From positions 1 through 64,000 of the forward strand of contig NZ_BSFQ01000034.1 of assembly GCF_027922425.1 (NCBI RefSeq): a DNA stretch of 64,000 bases. Reading direction: 5' to 3'. Made by a program: the position numbers and the translations under genes. Under the pieces are notes generated by a model. That model was given only the letters and a program-made list of their open reading frames with translations. It was not told the DNA's origin and did no database searches. The stretch comes from Pseudonocardia halophobica (lineage in GTDB: Bacteria > Actinomycetota > Actinomycetes > Mycobacteriales > Pseudonocardiaceae). Shown piece after piece: positions 34,591 through 43,381 of the stretch (within the stretch, counting starts at the first letter, position 1; every line of letters starts with the position of its first letter).

Positions 34591-35238
34591 TCACCCGCCC
34601 GCGAGCCCGTGCCGGTAGGCGTACCTCACGGCCTGGGCCCGGTCGCGCAGCCCCGCCTTGGCGAACAGGTGGTTGACGTGGGTCTTGACCGTCGCCTCGC
34701 CGACGACCAGCCGGCGGGCGATCTGCTGGTTGGACAGGCCCTCGGCGATGAGCGTCAGCACCTCCGCCTCGCGCGGGGTCAGCCCGTCCGGCAGGGCGCC
34801 CGGAGCGGCCGCCGGCGGCGGGGCGGACCCGCCGACGAGCCGCGCGGCGGCGACCGGGTCCAGCGTGGTCTGCCCGTCGGCGGCCGAGCGGAGCGCCCGC
34901 CCGATGGCCTCGGCGTCGGCGTCCTTGGAGAGCCAGCCCACGGCGCCCGCGCGCAGGGCGGGGACCACCGCCTCGTCGTCGACGTACGTGGTGAGGACGA
35001 CGACCGCGGTGCCCGGGTGCTCGGCGCGGACCCGCCGGGTGGCCTCGACCCCGTCGACGCCCGGCATCCGCAGGTCCGTGAGCAGCACGTCGGGGGCGTG
35101 CTCGGCGACCAGTTCCAGCGCGGCGGCGCCGTCCGCGGCCGCCCCGACGACCTCGATCCCGGGCAGCAGGCCGAGCAGGGTGACCAGGCCGTCCCGGACG
35201 ATCCGCTGGTCGTCGGCCAGCACGACCCGCAGTGTCAT
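34591..35238 (-). CDS. NarL/LuxR-family response regulator
   Basis: A 215-residue regulator. The receiver domain has Asp9/Asp10 and the phosphorylated Asp55 (LLTDLRMPG) with Lys near 105 (WLSKDAD). The C-terminal LuxR helix-turn-helix is LTPREAEVLTLIAEGLSNQQ onward, quoted in part, with GEATVKTHVNHLFAK. Its ATG overlaps the kinase stop by 4 nt. Targets are not evident; HypX or the small membrane gene are neighbours. Confidence 0.93.
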   Translation of the reverse strand: MTLRVVLADDQRIVRDGLVTLLGLLPGIEVVGAAADGAAALELVAEHAPDVLLTDLRMPGVDGVEATRRVRAEHPGTAVVVLTTYVDDEAVVPALRAGAVGWLSKDADAEAIGRALRSAADGQTTLDPVAAARLVGGSAPPPAAAPGALPDGLTPREAEVLTLIAEGLSNQQIARRLVVGEATVKTHVNHLFAKAGLRDRAQAVRYAYRHGLAGG

Positions 35239-36356
35239 GGCGCAGCCGGGACCCTCAGCCGCACCCGCCATCCGTCCTCCGTCGGTCCCGCGTCCAGCCG
35301 GGCGCCGACCAGCGCCGCCCGCTCGGCCATCCCGACCAGACCGTAGCCGCCGGCCCCGGGGTCGGGACGGGCGCCGGTCACGTCGGTGACCTCGAGCTCG
35401 ACCTCCCCGCCCGCCGGCCGGAGCCGCACCGTGACGGGGGCACCGGGGGCGTGCCTGCGGGCGTTGGACAGGGCCTCCTGCGTGGTCCGGACGAGGGTGT
35501 CGCGGGCCTCCGGGGAGACCGCCGGCAGGTCGTCGGCCAGGTCGAGGGTGGCACCGGGATGGTCGGCGGCGAGCACCCGCAGCGCGGTGGGCAGGTCGAC
35601 GGGTCCGCTGCGCAGCGCGTGCACGGCCCGGCGCGCCTCGGCCAGGCCCTCGGTCGCGAGCCGCTGCGCCCGCTCCACCTGCGCGACGGTGTCCGCGGGC
35701 GCGCCGTCGCGATGCAGCATCAGCCGCGCACCCTGCAGCTGCACCGACAGCGCCGACAGCGAGTGCGCGAGGACGTCGTGCACGTCGCGGGCGATGCGCG
35801 CGCGTTCGGCCAGCGCCGCGGCCCGGGCGTGCTCCTCGGCGGCCCGGGTCTCCGCGGCGCGGGCGAGCTCGCGTTCCTCCGCGCGGCGGTGCGCGTCCCG
35901 CCGGCTCATCCCCAGCAGCAGCACGCTGGCCATCCCGAGCGTGACGAGCAGCGACTCCGTCAGCTCGCCGCGCGCGATCGTCAGCGCGAGGGCCAGGGCC
36001 ACCGCGGCCGCGAGCGCGACGGCGGGGAGCCGGCCGAGCCGGGCCCCCGCGGCGCCGACGGCCACGAAGCAGAAGGCCACCGACACCGACCAGCTCCCGG
36101 CCAGGGCGGCCATGAGGCAGCCGCCGGCGGCCGTCGCGACGAGCCCGGCGGGGTCCCAGCCGGGGCGCCCGATGCGGGCCGCCGTGATCACCCAGCCGGC
36201 GCTCGCGAGCGCCGTGGCCGCCACCGCGAGCGGGGTCACGGGCAGCCGTGGGGTCCCGGCCCAGGCGGCGGCGACGATGATCGGCAGCCAGACCAGGGCC
36301 GCGGCCCGCCGCAGGACGGAGGGCCGCGACCCGGGTCCGGCCGCGTCGAGCATCAC
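35235..36356 (-). CDS. Sensor histidine kinase (HPK7/NarX-like, HisKA_3)
   Basis: A 373-residue membrane kinase. About five hydrophobic segments lie in the first 150 residues; a charged coiled-coil linker (EERELARAAETRAAEEHARA) precedes the phosphorylated His193 in ARDVHDVLAHSLSALSVQL. The ATPase domain follows with ALSNARRHAPGAP and GLVGMAERAALVGA. No extracellular sensor domain is present, so the signal is probably sensed in the membrane. It overlaps both the preceding small membrane gene and the following regulator by 4 nt. Confidence 0.92.
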   Translation of the reverse strand: MMLDAAGPGSRPSVLRRAAALVWLPIIVAAAWAGTPRLPVTPLAVAATALASAGWVITAARIGRPGWDPAGLVATAAGGCLMAALAGSWSVSVAFCFVAVGAAGARLGRLPAVALAAAVALALALTIARGELTESLLVTLGMASVLLLGMSRRDAHRRAEERELARAAETRAAEEHARAAALAERARIARDVHDVLAHSLSALSVQLQGARLMLHRDGAPADTVAQVERAQRLATEGLAEARRAVHALRSGPVDLPTALRVLAADHPGATLDLADDLPAVSPEARDTLVRTTQEALSNARRHAPGAPVTVRLRPAGGEVELEVTDVTGARPDPGAGGYGLVGMAERAALVGARLDAGPTEDGWRVRLRVPAAP

Positions 36357-36583
36357 CCCCCGATCCTCGCGCGCGGCGACCCGGCCCCGTCAACGCCGGC
36401 CGCCGCGGCGACCCGGGCGCGCAGCACCAGCAGCGTCAGCACGCCGAGGACCGTCAGCACCAGCGGCACGAACATCGCACGCCGCGGTGTGGGCCGGTCG
36501 GTCAGCTGGCGGGCCACGACCAGCACGAGCAGCACCCCGACGAGCAGAGCGGTGACCAGCGGGTTCCCCGAGGCGAGGTCCAT
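36353..36583 (-). CDS. Small membrane protein coupled to the histidine kinase
   Basis: A 76-residue protein with two hydrophobic helices (LVTALLVGVLLVLVVARQL and FVPLVLTVLGVLTLLVLRA) separated by a basic loop TDRPTPRRA. Its stop overlaps the kinase start by 4 nt, so it is made together with the two-component system. It may modulate the kinase in the membrane; no family is recognised. Confidence 0.7.
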   Translation of the reverse strand: MDLASGNPLVTALLVGVLLVLVVARQLTDRPTPRRAMFVPLVLTVLGVLTLLVLRARVAAAAGVDGAGSPRARIGG

Positions 36584-36635
36584 GCCCCGGAGCGTGCTCC
36601 GGGGGCCGCCGCGGGTCGTCGATCCGCGGGTCGAT

Positions 36636-36663
36636 CCCGGGTGGAGCGGCAGCTCCACCCGGG
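36636..36663 (-). terminator. Perfect 12-bp hairpin terminator of hypX
   Basis: CCCGGGTGGAGC and GCTCCACCCGGG flank a GGCA loop. It lies 8 nt beyond the hypX stop on the minus strand and separates that gene from the downstream two-component operon. Confidence 0.75.
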
Positions 36664-36671
36664 GGTGGAGG

Positions 36672-38423
36672 TCAGCCCGCGATCTCCGCCACGACCGGCG
36701 GGGCCTCCACCTCGGCCGTCGCCTCGCGGACGGAGCGGGCGATCGTCGGGTCGTCGAACGACGTGTCCTTGGCCTTCGCGACGAACTCGTGCCGCAGCCG
36801 GGCGTAGCCGAAACGGTCGTCGAACATGTCCCGGCTCATCTCGGCGAGCTCCTGGACCCGGTAGGTCTCCAGCGGGCGGCGGAGCTCGTCGGCCTCCCGG
36901 GCGGCCTGCTTGGCGGCCAGGGCGGCGGCGTACCCGTCGCCGGTGGCGAGCCGGACCGCGTGCTCCACGACCTGCTCGTCGAAGGCCGTACGGTCGCCCT
37001 CGAGCACCTCGTCGACCAGGCCGGTGCGCAGCGCCTCGGCCGCGCCGACCGGCAGGCAGTCCCGGGTGAACCGGACGGCGTCGGCCATCCCGACCCGCCG
37101 CGGCAGCGCGTAGGTCCAGTACTCCGAGCCGGTCAGGCCCATGTTCCGGTAGTGCGGGTTGAGCACGGCGCCGCGGCGCAGCAGCACGGTGTCCGCGCCG
37201 AGCGCCATCATCACGCCGCCGGCGCCCGCCGGCCCGCCCACGGCGGTCACGACGAGCTGCGAGGTGCAGGTGAGCAGCTCGCGGCAGACGTCGTTGATCG
37301 CGTTGATGTTGCGCCAGCTCTCCACCGTCGCGTCGGGGCGGCCCTCGGCGACGTTGAGGTGGATGCCGTTGGAGAAGATCTCGCCGCCCTCGAAGACCAG
37401 GACCTTCGTGTCCTGGGCGGCCGCGTGCCGCAGCGCGGCGGCGACCCGGTGGCCCTGGCTCGCCGACATGGCGCCGTTGTAGAGATCGGCGCGCACCACG
37501 CCCACGCAGCCGTCCGGGCCGACGCGGCGGTAGCTGATCTCGCGGTAGCCGTCCGACGGACCGGTGGGCCGCTCGAGCGACTCCGGCACCTCGTCGAGGG
37601 CGCCCTCGAGGGCGCCGCCCAGCACGGTCGCGGCGGGCAGCTTCACCCCGCCCGGGATCCGGGCGTGCCCGATCCACACCGCGCCGTCGCCGGTGCGCAC
37701 CAGGAGGGCGCCGTGCCGGCGCAGCGCGATCGAGCCGGGGGCGCCCGGGGTGGCGGAGCCGCGGTGGGCGTCGAACACCGACAGCGCGACGCCGGCGAGC
37801 TCCGAGCGCACGCCCGGCGCCCCGTCGCCCGCCCGCACGCGGCGCAGCACGTGGTCGGTCGGGTCCTCCCAGGAGAAGACCCGGTCGGTCTGCTTCATGG
37901 TCGGCCGGAGCCGCCCGATCACCGCGTCGCCGAAGGACTCCGCGGGCTGCGGCTCGAACGCCGGGTCCTGCGCCTTCGCCACGACCTCGCGCGCCAGCTC
38001 GACGGCGGCGTCGGCGACCGGTCCGTTGTAGACGGCGGACTTGCGCGGCGGCTCGGCCGGCATCGGGAAGGTCCGGTGGCCCCAGATCGGGCCGGCGTCC
38101 ATCTCCTCGACGGCCTGCAGCGCGGTGACACCCCACACCGGCTCCGCGTCCGTGATCGCCCAGTCGATCGACGACGGGCCGCGGTCGCCCAGCGGGCCCG
38201 GGTGGATCACCACGACCCGCTGACCCCGCCAGACGTCCTCGGGGACCCGCTCCTTGAGGAACGGGCAGAGCACCAGATCGGGTCGCGTGGTCTCGACGGC
38301 CTTGCGGATCGCGGCCTCGTCGTGCGCGAGGCGGACGTCGAGGTGGTGACCGTCCTCGCGGAGCTCCGTCCAGACGCGCTGGGTCAGCCCGTTGTAGGAC
38401 GAACAGAGCAGCAGGATTCTCAC
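36672..38423 (-). CDS. hypX: HypX/HoxX-family protein (formyl-transferase-like plus enoyl-CoA hydratase-like)
   Basis: A 583-residue two-domain protein. The N-terminal half resembles formyltransferases (RILLLCSSYNGLTQRVW, VIHPGPLGDRGPSSIDWAI, then VTALQAVEEMDAGPIWG); the C-terminal half is crotonase-like (VLVFEGGEIFSNGIHLN, AVGGPAGAGGVMMALGAD). HypX makes the CO ligand of [NiFe]-hydrogenases from formyl-tetrahydrofolate in aerobic bacteria. No hydrogenase or other hyp gene is in this window, so it is alone here. GTG 38423 follows GGAGAAG. Residues ~15-40 and 95-120 look intact. Confidence 0.85.
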   Translation of the reverse strand: MRILLLCSSYNGLTQRVWTELREDGHHLDVRLAHDEAAIRKAVETTRPDLVLCPFLKERVPEDVWRGQRVVVIHPGPLGDRGPSSIDWAITDAEPVWGVTALQAVEEMDAGPIWGHRTFPMPAEPPRKSAVYNGPVADAAVELAREVVAKAQDPAFEPQPAESFGDAVIGRLRPTMKQTDRVFSWEDPTDHVLRRVRAGDGAPGVRSELAGVALSVFDAHRGSATPGAPGSIALRRHGALLVRTGDGAVWIGHARIPGGVKLPAATVLGGALEGALDEVPESLERPTGPSDGYREISYRRVGPDGCVGVVRADLYNGAMSASQGHRVAAALRHAAAQDTKVLVFEGGEIFSNGIHLNVAEGRPDATVESWRNINAINDVCRELLTCTSQLVVTAVGGPAGAGGVMMALGADTVLLRRGAVLNPHYRNMGLTGSEYWTYALPRRVGMADAVRFTRDCLPVGAAEALRTGLVDEVLEGDRTAFDEQVVEHAVRLATGDGYAAALAAKQAAREADELRRPLETYRVQELAEMSRDMFDDRFGYARLRHEFVAKAKDTSFDDPTIARSVREATAEVEAPPVVAEIAG

Positions 38424-39246
38424 GTACTTCTCCGGGTGATCGACCAGTGGGGGAGCACTGCCGACCGGGCGCCACGCTGCACCGCGGTCTCCACGACCGC
38501 GCGCGGGTTGCCCCCCGGTGCTGCACGTGGACCGCAAGGCACGTTACCTCGGTCGTGCGGGTGATCGACTGGGCCGATCGGCCGAGAAGATCGACTCCGG
38601 GCGGAGGTACCCGACCCGCGAGCGAGAACGTCGTCGCAGGTGGTCAGGGGTCCTGCGGGCCCGAGCTTCCGCACGCCGACACGCCGAAGTGGACGCGGTG
38701 AGTCGCCGAGCGGTCACCTCGGGTACCTCGACCGCTGCTCCGAAGAGGTGAATTCGCCGCGCTTCGGGGTCGTGTGCTCACTTGCGGTCGCCCTCCCGGC
38801 GTCCCGGTGCCGGACGCGTCCGAAGGGCCTATCGACCGCCTCCGCGGGCTCACAGGGAGGGCGGTCCAACGACCGTCCCGGACGTTCTCTCGCCGGATGA
38901 ACCTCTTTCGCGGCGAGTGGTCGGCAGTCTGAGCCCGGCGGTCGCAACGGCCCCGGACCGGGCACCGCACTCTGCCGAACGGCGGTGTCCGGTTCACCTC
39001 GGACAGGGGCGAAAGGCCCGGATCCCGCGACGATCGGCAGTCCGCAACGGCGTTGACCGCCCGTTCGCACGCGATCGAGTCATGCCCGGGACACGCTCCG
39101 TGTACCTTCCGCCGTCGACGCGTGCGAAATCCGGCGGGGCCCCGACCCGAACGGATGACTGCCCGGACGGGCCCGGGGCCGAGAGTGAGCGGCCTGCCGG
39201 CGACGCGCGACGAGCTGGACGAAGCGACGGAGAGGGTGGCCGACGA
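38424..39246. other. Long gene-free region upstream of the conservon
   Basis: These 823 bp separate divergent hypX and cvnA. Short frames exist but none has a good start and codon pattern. TTGACC at ~39052 may be a -35 element without a clear -10. I see no tRNA or repeat. Confidence 0.5.
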
Positions 39247-41649
39247 ATGACGAGGCTGCTGGACTGGCTGCCACGCGGCAACACGCTCGACGAGGCGTCG
39301 TTCCGCAGGCGGCATCTTCTGCTGCAGTGGGTCCTGGCGGCCCACATCCCCGTGCTGTTCCTGTTCGGGTGGCTGCTCGGCAACCCGCTGGGGCTGGTGC
39401 TCGGGGCCGCCATCGCGCCCGTCGTCGTACTGCTGGTGGTCGGGCACTTCGTGACGCAGCGGCGCGTCGCGTCCTCGTGCGTCAGTGCCGGGCTGGTGTG
39501 GTGCTCCATCGCGCTCGTGGCCGTCACGCACGGCACGATCGAGTCGCACTTCCACTTCTTCATCATCATCGGCTTCATCGCGCTGTACCAGGACTGGGTG
39601 CCGTTCCTCTGGAACATCCTGCTCACCGGCGTCTCGCACGGGATCGGGACGATCTTCTACCCGACGTTGATCTTCAACCACCCCGCGGCGCAGCGTGACC
39701 CGTGGCTGTGGGGCGGCATCCACGCCGGCGCGGTACTGCTGGCCTGTGTCGGCATGGTGATCTTCTGGCGGATCACCGAGGACGAGCAGCACGAGAAGGA
39801 GGAGCTCGGCCGCGAGCTCGTCCGCGCCGACGCCGAGATCGGCCGCCGGCAGTTCACCTCGGACATGCTGGTCAACCTGGCCCGCCGCAACCAGTCGATG
39901 CTCTACCGGCAGCTGGACATCATCAACCAGCTCGAGGAGAAGGAGCAGGACCCCGACGCGCTCGCCGAGCTGTTCAAGCTCGACCACCTCGCCACCCGCG
40001 TCCGCCGCAACGCCGAGAGCCTGCTCGTCCTCTCCGGCGAGCAGCCGCCCCGCGTCTGGTCGGCGCCCGTGTCGATGCGCGACGTCGTGCGCGCGGCGAT
40101 CGCCGAGACCGAGGACCTCGAGCGGGTCGAGTTCTCCGTCGACGACCGGATCGCGGTCGCCGGCCACAGCGTCGCCGACCTGACCCACCTGCTGGCCGAG
40201 CTCACCGAGAACGCCGTCCGCTTCTCCCCGCCGGACACCGCCGTGACGATCCGGAGCCGCCCCCAGCGGGCCGAGATCGGCGGCCAGATCCTGACGATCG
40301 AGGACTGGGGCGTCGGCATGCCCGACGACGAGCTGGCCGCGGCCAACGAGCTGCTCATCCGGCCCCGCGAGGTCGACCTCTCGGTGTCGCAGCGGCTGGG
40401 CTTCCACGTGGTCGCGCGGCTCGCGGCGCGGCACGGCATCGAGGTGTCGCTGTCCACCACGCCGGGCTCCGGGTTGACCGCCGTCGTGGTCCTCCCCGCG
40501 GCGCTCTTCGTGTCCGACCCGCAGGCCGGGCCGCACGCCGGGATCGGCAGCGGGCCGGAGCAGACCCGCCGGGCCACCGCGGTGCACGAGCAGCCGCCGG
40601 CCGAGCACGCCCGCCGCGCCCAGGCCACCGCGACCGCCGAGCGCAGCCCGCTCCCCGGCATCGCGGCCGCCACCGCCCCGGCCTGGACCCCGCCGGCCCC
40701 CGCGACCCCGCAGGACCGGCCGACCCCCGTCGCGCGCCGGGCCCCGGCCGCGTCGGCGACCCCGCCGGCCTCGCCCGCCACCCCGGCGGCGCTGCCGGTC
40801 ACCCGGTCCGCGCCGATCCCGGCCGTGCCGGGCGGCAACTGGTCGGGCTGGTGGGACCCGGCGCCCGCCGACCGTGTCCCCGGCCCGGTCGGGGACGACC
40901 GGTCCGGCCGGAACGGCACCGGCCACGCGGCCAACGGGCTCAACGGGCTCAACGGCCACGGCCCGAACGGCGCCGGCCACAACGGGCACGGCCTCGGTGG
41001 CAACGGGGGTTCCCACGGCAGTGCCAACGGGAACGGGGCCCACGGCCTCGGTGTCAACGGGAACGGTGTCAACGGGAACGGCGCCCACGGCCTCGGGCAG
41101 GGCACCGTCGGCCACAACGGCACCGGCAGGAACGGTCACGCCCTCCTCGGGGGCGACGGCGCCACCTCCGCCGGCCCGACCCCCGACGCCCGCGCGAACG
41201 GCACCGACGGGCACGCAGGGCACGCGAACGGGAACGGCGCCGACGGCCACGAGCCGGACCGCGCCACCGACCGCGCCACCGAGCGGACCGACGGCGCCAC
41301 CGACCGCGCCGGCGACACGGACGGCACCGACACCACCCGGGTCCCGATCCCGACCCCCCGCCCGGCGCCGGCTGAGGGCCTCCGGCCCCCGGCCACCGGC
41401 TCCAGCGGGCTGCGGCGCCGCGTCCCGCAGGCGTCGCTCGCCCCCGAGCTGCGCGGTGGCACGGCCGAGCCCGTCGCCCCGGCGGCGCCCGCCGCCCCGG
41501 CCGGGCCCAGCGCCGATGCCGCCCAGGCCCTGTCCCGCTACCAGGCCAGCCGGCAGGCCGCCCAGGCCGTCGCCGACCAGGGCCTCGACGGGACCGGGAT
41601 GCACGACCAGCACGACCAGCACATCACCGACAGGAGGACCAACCCGTGA
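39247..41649 (+). CDS. cvnA: CvnA-type sensor ATPase of a conservon, with HFHFF membrane domain
   Basis: An 800-residue membrane sensor. Residues 22-175 form about five hydrophobic segments with the motif ESHFHFFIIIGFIALYQDW (101-105 HFHFF), found in some bacterial sensor proteins. A helical part (KEELGRELVRADAEIGRR) leads to a histidine-kinase-like ATPase domain: N-box ELTENAVRFSP, EDWGVGMPD. The usual phospho-His is not evident. The last ~380 residues are low-complexity, with an Asn/Gly/His-rich stretch (NGLNGLNGHG, NGNGVNGNG) and the family motif GLRRRVPQASLAPEL. ATG 39247 has GGAGAGGG upstream. It overlaps cvnB by 4 nt. Confidence 0.88.
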   Translation: MTRLLDWLPRGNTLDEASFRRRHLLLQWVLAAHIPVLFLFGWLLGNPLGLVLGAAIAPVVVLLVVGHFVTQRRVASSCVSAGLVWCSIALVAVTHGTIESHFHFFIIIGFIALYQDWVPFLWNILLTGVSHGIGTIFYPTLIFNHPAAQRDPWLWGGIHAGAVLLACVGMVIFWRITEDEQHEKEELGRELVRADAEIGRRQFTSDMLVNLARRNQSMLYRQLDIINQLEEKEQDPDALAELFKLDHLATRVRRNAESLLVLSGEQPPRVWSAPVSMRDVVRAAIAETEDLERVEFSVDDRIAVAGHSVADLTHLLAELTENAVRFSPPDTAVTIRSRPQRAEIGGQILTIEDWGVGMPDDELAAANELLIRPREVDLSVSQRLGFHVVARLAARHGIEVSLSTTPGSGLTAVVVLPAALFVSDPQAGPHAGIGSGPEQTRRATAVHEQPPAEHARRAQATATAERSPLPGIAAATAPAWTPPAPATPQDRPTPVARRAPAASATPPASPATPAALPVTRSAPIPAVPGGNWSGWWDPAPADRVPGPVGDDRSGRNGTGHAANGLNGLNGHGPNGAGHNGHGLGGNGGSHGSANGNGAHGLGVNGNGVNGNGAHGLGQGTVGHNGTGRNGHALLGGDGATSAGPTPDARANGTDGHAGHANGNGADGHEPDRATDRATERTDGATDRAGDTDGTDTTRVPIPTPRPAPAEGLRPPATGSSGLRRRVPQASLAPELRGGTAEPVAPAAPAAPAGPSADAAQALSRYQASRQAAQAVADQGLDGTGMHDQHDQHITDRRTNP

Positions 41650-42047
41650 GCACGTCGACCGGCCGGCTGGACTGGCTGCTCGTGGAGTTCACCCGGGACG
41701 TCCCGGGCGTCGTCAACGCCGTCGTCGTCTCCGGCGACGGGCTGCGCCTCGCCTCCTCGCCGGGTGTCGGCGAGGCCCTCGGCGACCAGCTGTCCGCCGC
41801 GGCCTCCGGCCTGGTGAGCCTGGCCAACGGGACCGCCCAGCTGCTGGGCTCCGGTGCGGTGAGCCAGACCATCCTCGAGATGGAGGGCGGCTACCTGTTC
41901 GTCACCGCCGTCAGCCGCGGGGCGACGCTCGCCGTCCACGCCGAGCGCGCCTGCGACATCGGCATGATCGGCTACGAGATGACCCTGCTGGCGTCGCGGG
42001 TCGGCCACGCGCTGACCCCGGCGCCACGCACCCCGGCGGGCCGCTGA
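41646..42047 (+). CDS. cvnB: CvnB: Roadblock/LC7 domain protein
   Basis: A 133-residue Roadblock/LC7 protein. LDWLLVEFTRDVPGVVNAVV and SGDGLRLASSPGV are typical of conservon CvnB. In Streptomyces, CvnA, B, C and D form a membrane complex resembling eukaryotic G-protein systems, with CvnB acting on the GTPase CvnD. GTG 41646 overlaps the cvnA stop (GTGA). Confidence 0.93.
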   Translation: MSTSTGRLDWLLVEFTRDVPGVVNAVVVSGDGLRLASSPGVGEALGDQLSAAASGLVSLANGTAQLLGSGAVSQTILEMEGGYLFVTAVSRGATLAVHAERACDIGMIGYEMTLLASRVGHALTPAPRTPAGR

Positions 42048-42048
42048 G

Positions 42049-42432
42049 GTGCGGGACGGAACGGCGGACGACCAGCCCGTCAGACGGGCGGGCCGGGTCG
42101 TCCCGGTCTACGCGGTCACCGGCGGGCGGACCCGCTCGGCCGGCAAGGAGCTGCCCGTCGAGGCGCTCGTGACGGTCACGCACTCGGGCCGGCACGCGGC
42201 CGACCTGCAGCTGGAGTACCGGACGATCCTCGGCCTCGCCGCGGCCCCGGTCTCGCTGGTCGAGATCGGTGCGGCCCTGCAGGTGCCGGTGGGCGTGGCC
42301 CGGGTGCTGGTCGGCGACCTCGCCGACGCCGGCTACGTCGCGGTGCACCTGCCGCAGGTCGGGGGCGACGGTGCCCCCGGCCCCGAGATCCTGGAGAGAC
42401 TGTTGGAGGGGCTCCGTGCGCGATCGGCGTGA
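42049..42432 (+). CDS. cvnC: CvnC: DUF742 protein
   Basis: A 127-residue DUF742 protein, the third conservon component. Typical features are RAGRVVPVYAVTGGRT, LPVEALVTV, and a winged-helix-like section (SLVEIGAALQVPVGVARVLV, GDLADAGYVAVH). It starts 1 bp after cvnB and overlaps cvnD by 17 bp. Its exact role in the complex is not known. Confidence 0.92.
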   Translation: MRDGTADDQPVRRAGRVVPVYAVTGGRTRSAGKELPVEALVTVTHSGRHAADLQLEYRTILGLAAAPVSLVEIGAALQVPVGVARVLVGDLADAGYVAVHLPQVGGDGAPGPEILERLLEGLRARSA

Positions 42433-42982
42433 GCTGTACCCGCTGAAGATCCTCGTGGCCGGTGGCTTCGGGGTGGGCAAGACGACCTTCGTGCGGTCGT
42501 TGTCGGAGATCCCCCCGCTGCTCACCGAGCAGGCGATGACCTCCGCGTCGGTCGGCGTCGACGACACCGTCGCCGTGCCGGACAAGACCACGACCACGGT
42601 CGCGATGGACTTCGGACGCATCACGGTCGACGAGTCGCTGATCCTGTACCTGTTCGGCACGCCCGGGCAGTCCCGGTTCTGGTTCATGTGGGACGAGCTG
42701 GCGCGCGGCTCCGTCGGCGCAGTCGTCCTGGTCGACCTGCGCCGGGTCGACGAGTGCTTCCCGGCGATCGACTACTTCGAGGACCGGCGGATCCCGTACG
42801 TCATCGGGGTCAACCGGTTCCCGGGCTCGGACGCGCACTCCGAGGACGACGTGCGCGACGCGCTCGCGCTCGCACCGGAGACTCCGGTGCTGTGGATGGA
42901 CGCCCGCGAGGCCGACTCGAGTCTCCGGTCGCTGGTGGCGCTGGTCGAGCACGCGCTGTCGCGCACGGCCGTCGCGGGCTGA
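42416..42982 (+). CDS. cvnD: CvnD: small GTPase-like ATP/GTP-binding protein
   Basis: A 188-residue Ras-like P-loop protein. VAGGFGVGKTTFVRSLSE is the P-loop (16-23), DFGRIT and LFGTPGQSRFWFMWDEL give the switch region, and VNRFPGSDAH replaces the usual NKxD base-recognition motif. GTG 42416 follows TTGGAGGGG, a good binding site inside cvnC. It is the last gene of the cvn operon and is closed by the hairpin at 43038. Confidence 0.93.
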   Translation: MRDRRELYPLKILVAGGFGVGKTTFVRSLSEIPPLLTEQAMTSASVGVDDTVAVPDKTTTTVAMDFGRITVDESLILYLFGTPGQSRFWFMWDELARGSVGAVVLVDLRRVDECFPAIDYFEDRRIPYVIGVNRFPGSDAHSEDDVRDALALAPETPVLWMDAREADSSLRSLVALVEHALSRTAVAG

Positions 42983-43037
42983 CGCGCCGGGATCCTCCGG
43001 CGCGCGTCTTCATCACGGACCCCGCTCCTCGGCGACA

Positions 43038-43065
43038 GGGCTCCCACCCGCTCGGGTGGGAGCCC
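43038..43065. terminator. Perfect 12-bp hairpin between cvnD and accE
   Basis: GGGCTCCCACCC and GGGTGGGAGCCC flank a GCTC loop between convergent genes. A short T-containing run (GTCGTCGTTCTC) follows on the plus strand, so termination of the cvn operon is likely; it may serve accE too. Confidence 0.75.
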
Positions 43066-43122
43066 GTCGTCGTTCTCGGGGCCTTCCGGGTCCGTGCTCG
43101 GCTGGTCCGTACCGGGGGAGGA

Positions 43123-43362
43123 TCAGCGGGGCAGCACCGAGGCGCGCCAGGCGCCCGGGCCGACGTCGAGCGGCCGGCGCACCCGGTCCGCCGGGTTCGA
43201 CCACAGGTCGCGCGCCTTCGGCGGCGGGGTGTCGCCACCGCTCGCGGCCGCCGCGAGGACCACGGTCAGCGCCGCCAGCTCCTCGGGCGTCGGGTCACCC
43301 TTGACGACCCGGAAGAGCGCGCGGCGCTCCTCCGGGGTCTTCTCCTCGACGTTCTCGCTCAT
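43123..43362 (-). CDS. accE: Acyl-CoA carboxylase epsilon subunit
   Basis: A 79-residue actinobacterial AccE. The motif VVKGDPTPEELAALTVVLAA near residues 19-38 is the family signature; the C-terminus LWSNPADRVRRPLDVGPGAW resembles AccE5. It stimulates the AccA3-AccD5 holoenzyme. It follows accD5 on the same strand with a 55-bp gap that contains a hairpin of the GTGAGTG family. Confidence 0.92.
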   Translation of the reverse strand: MSENVEEKTPEERRALFRVVKGDPTPEELAALTVVLAAAASGGDTPPPKARDLWSNPADRVRRPLDVGPGAWRASVLPR

Positions 43363-43381
43363 CCCCGCACCTCTCCGCCTC

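Noticed and set aside
36672..38423. Hydrogenase maturation cluster
   Set aside because: Only HypX is present; no other hyp or hydrogenase subunit genes were found in the window.
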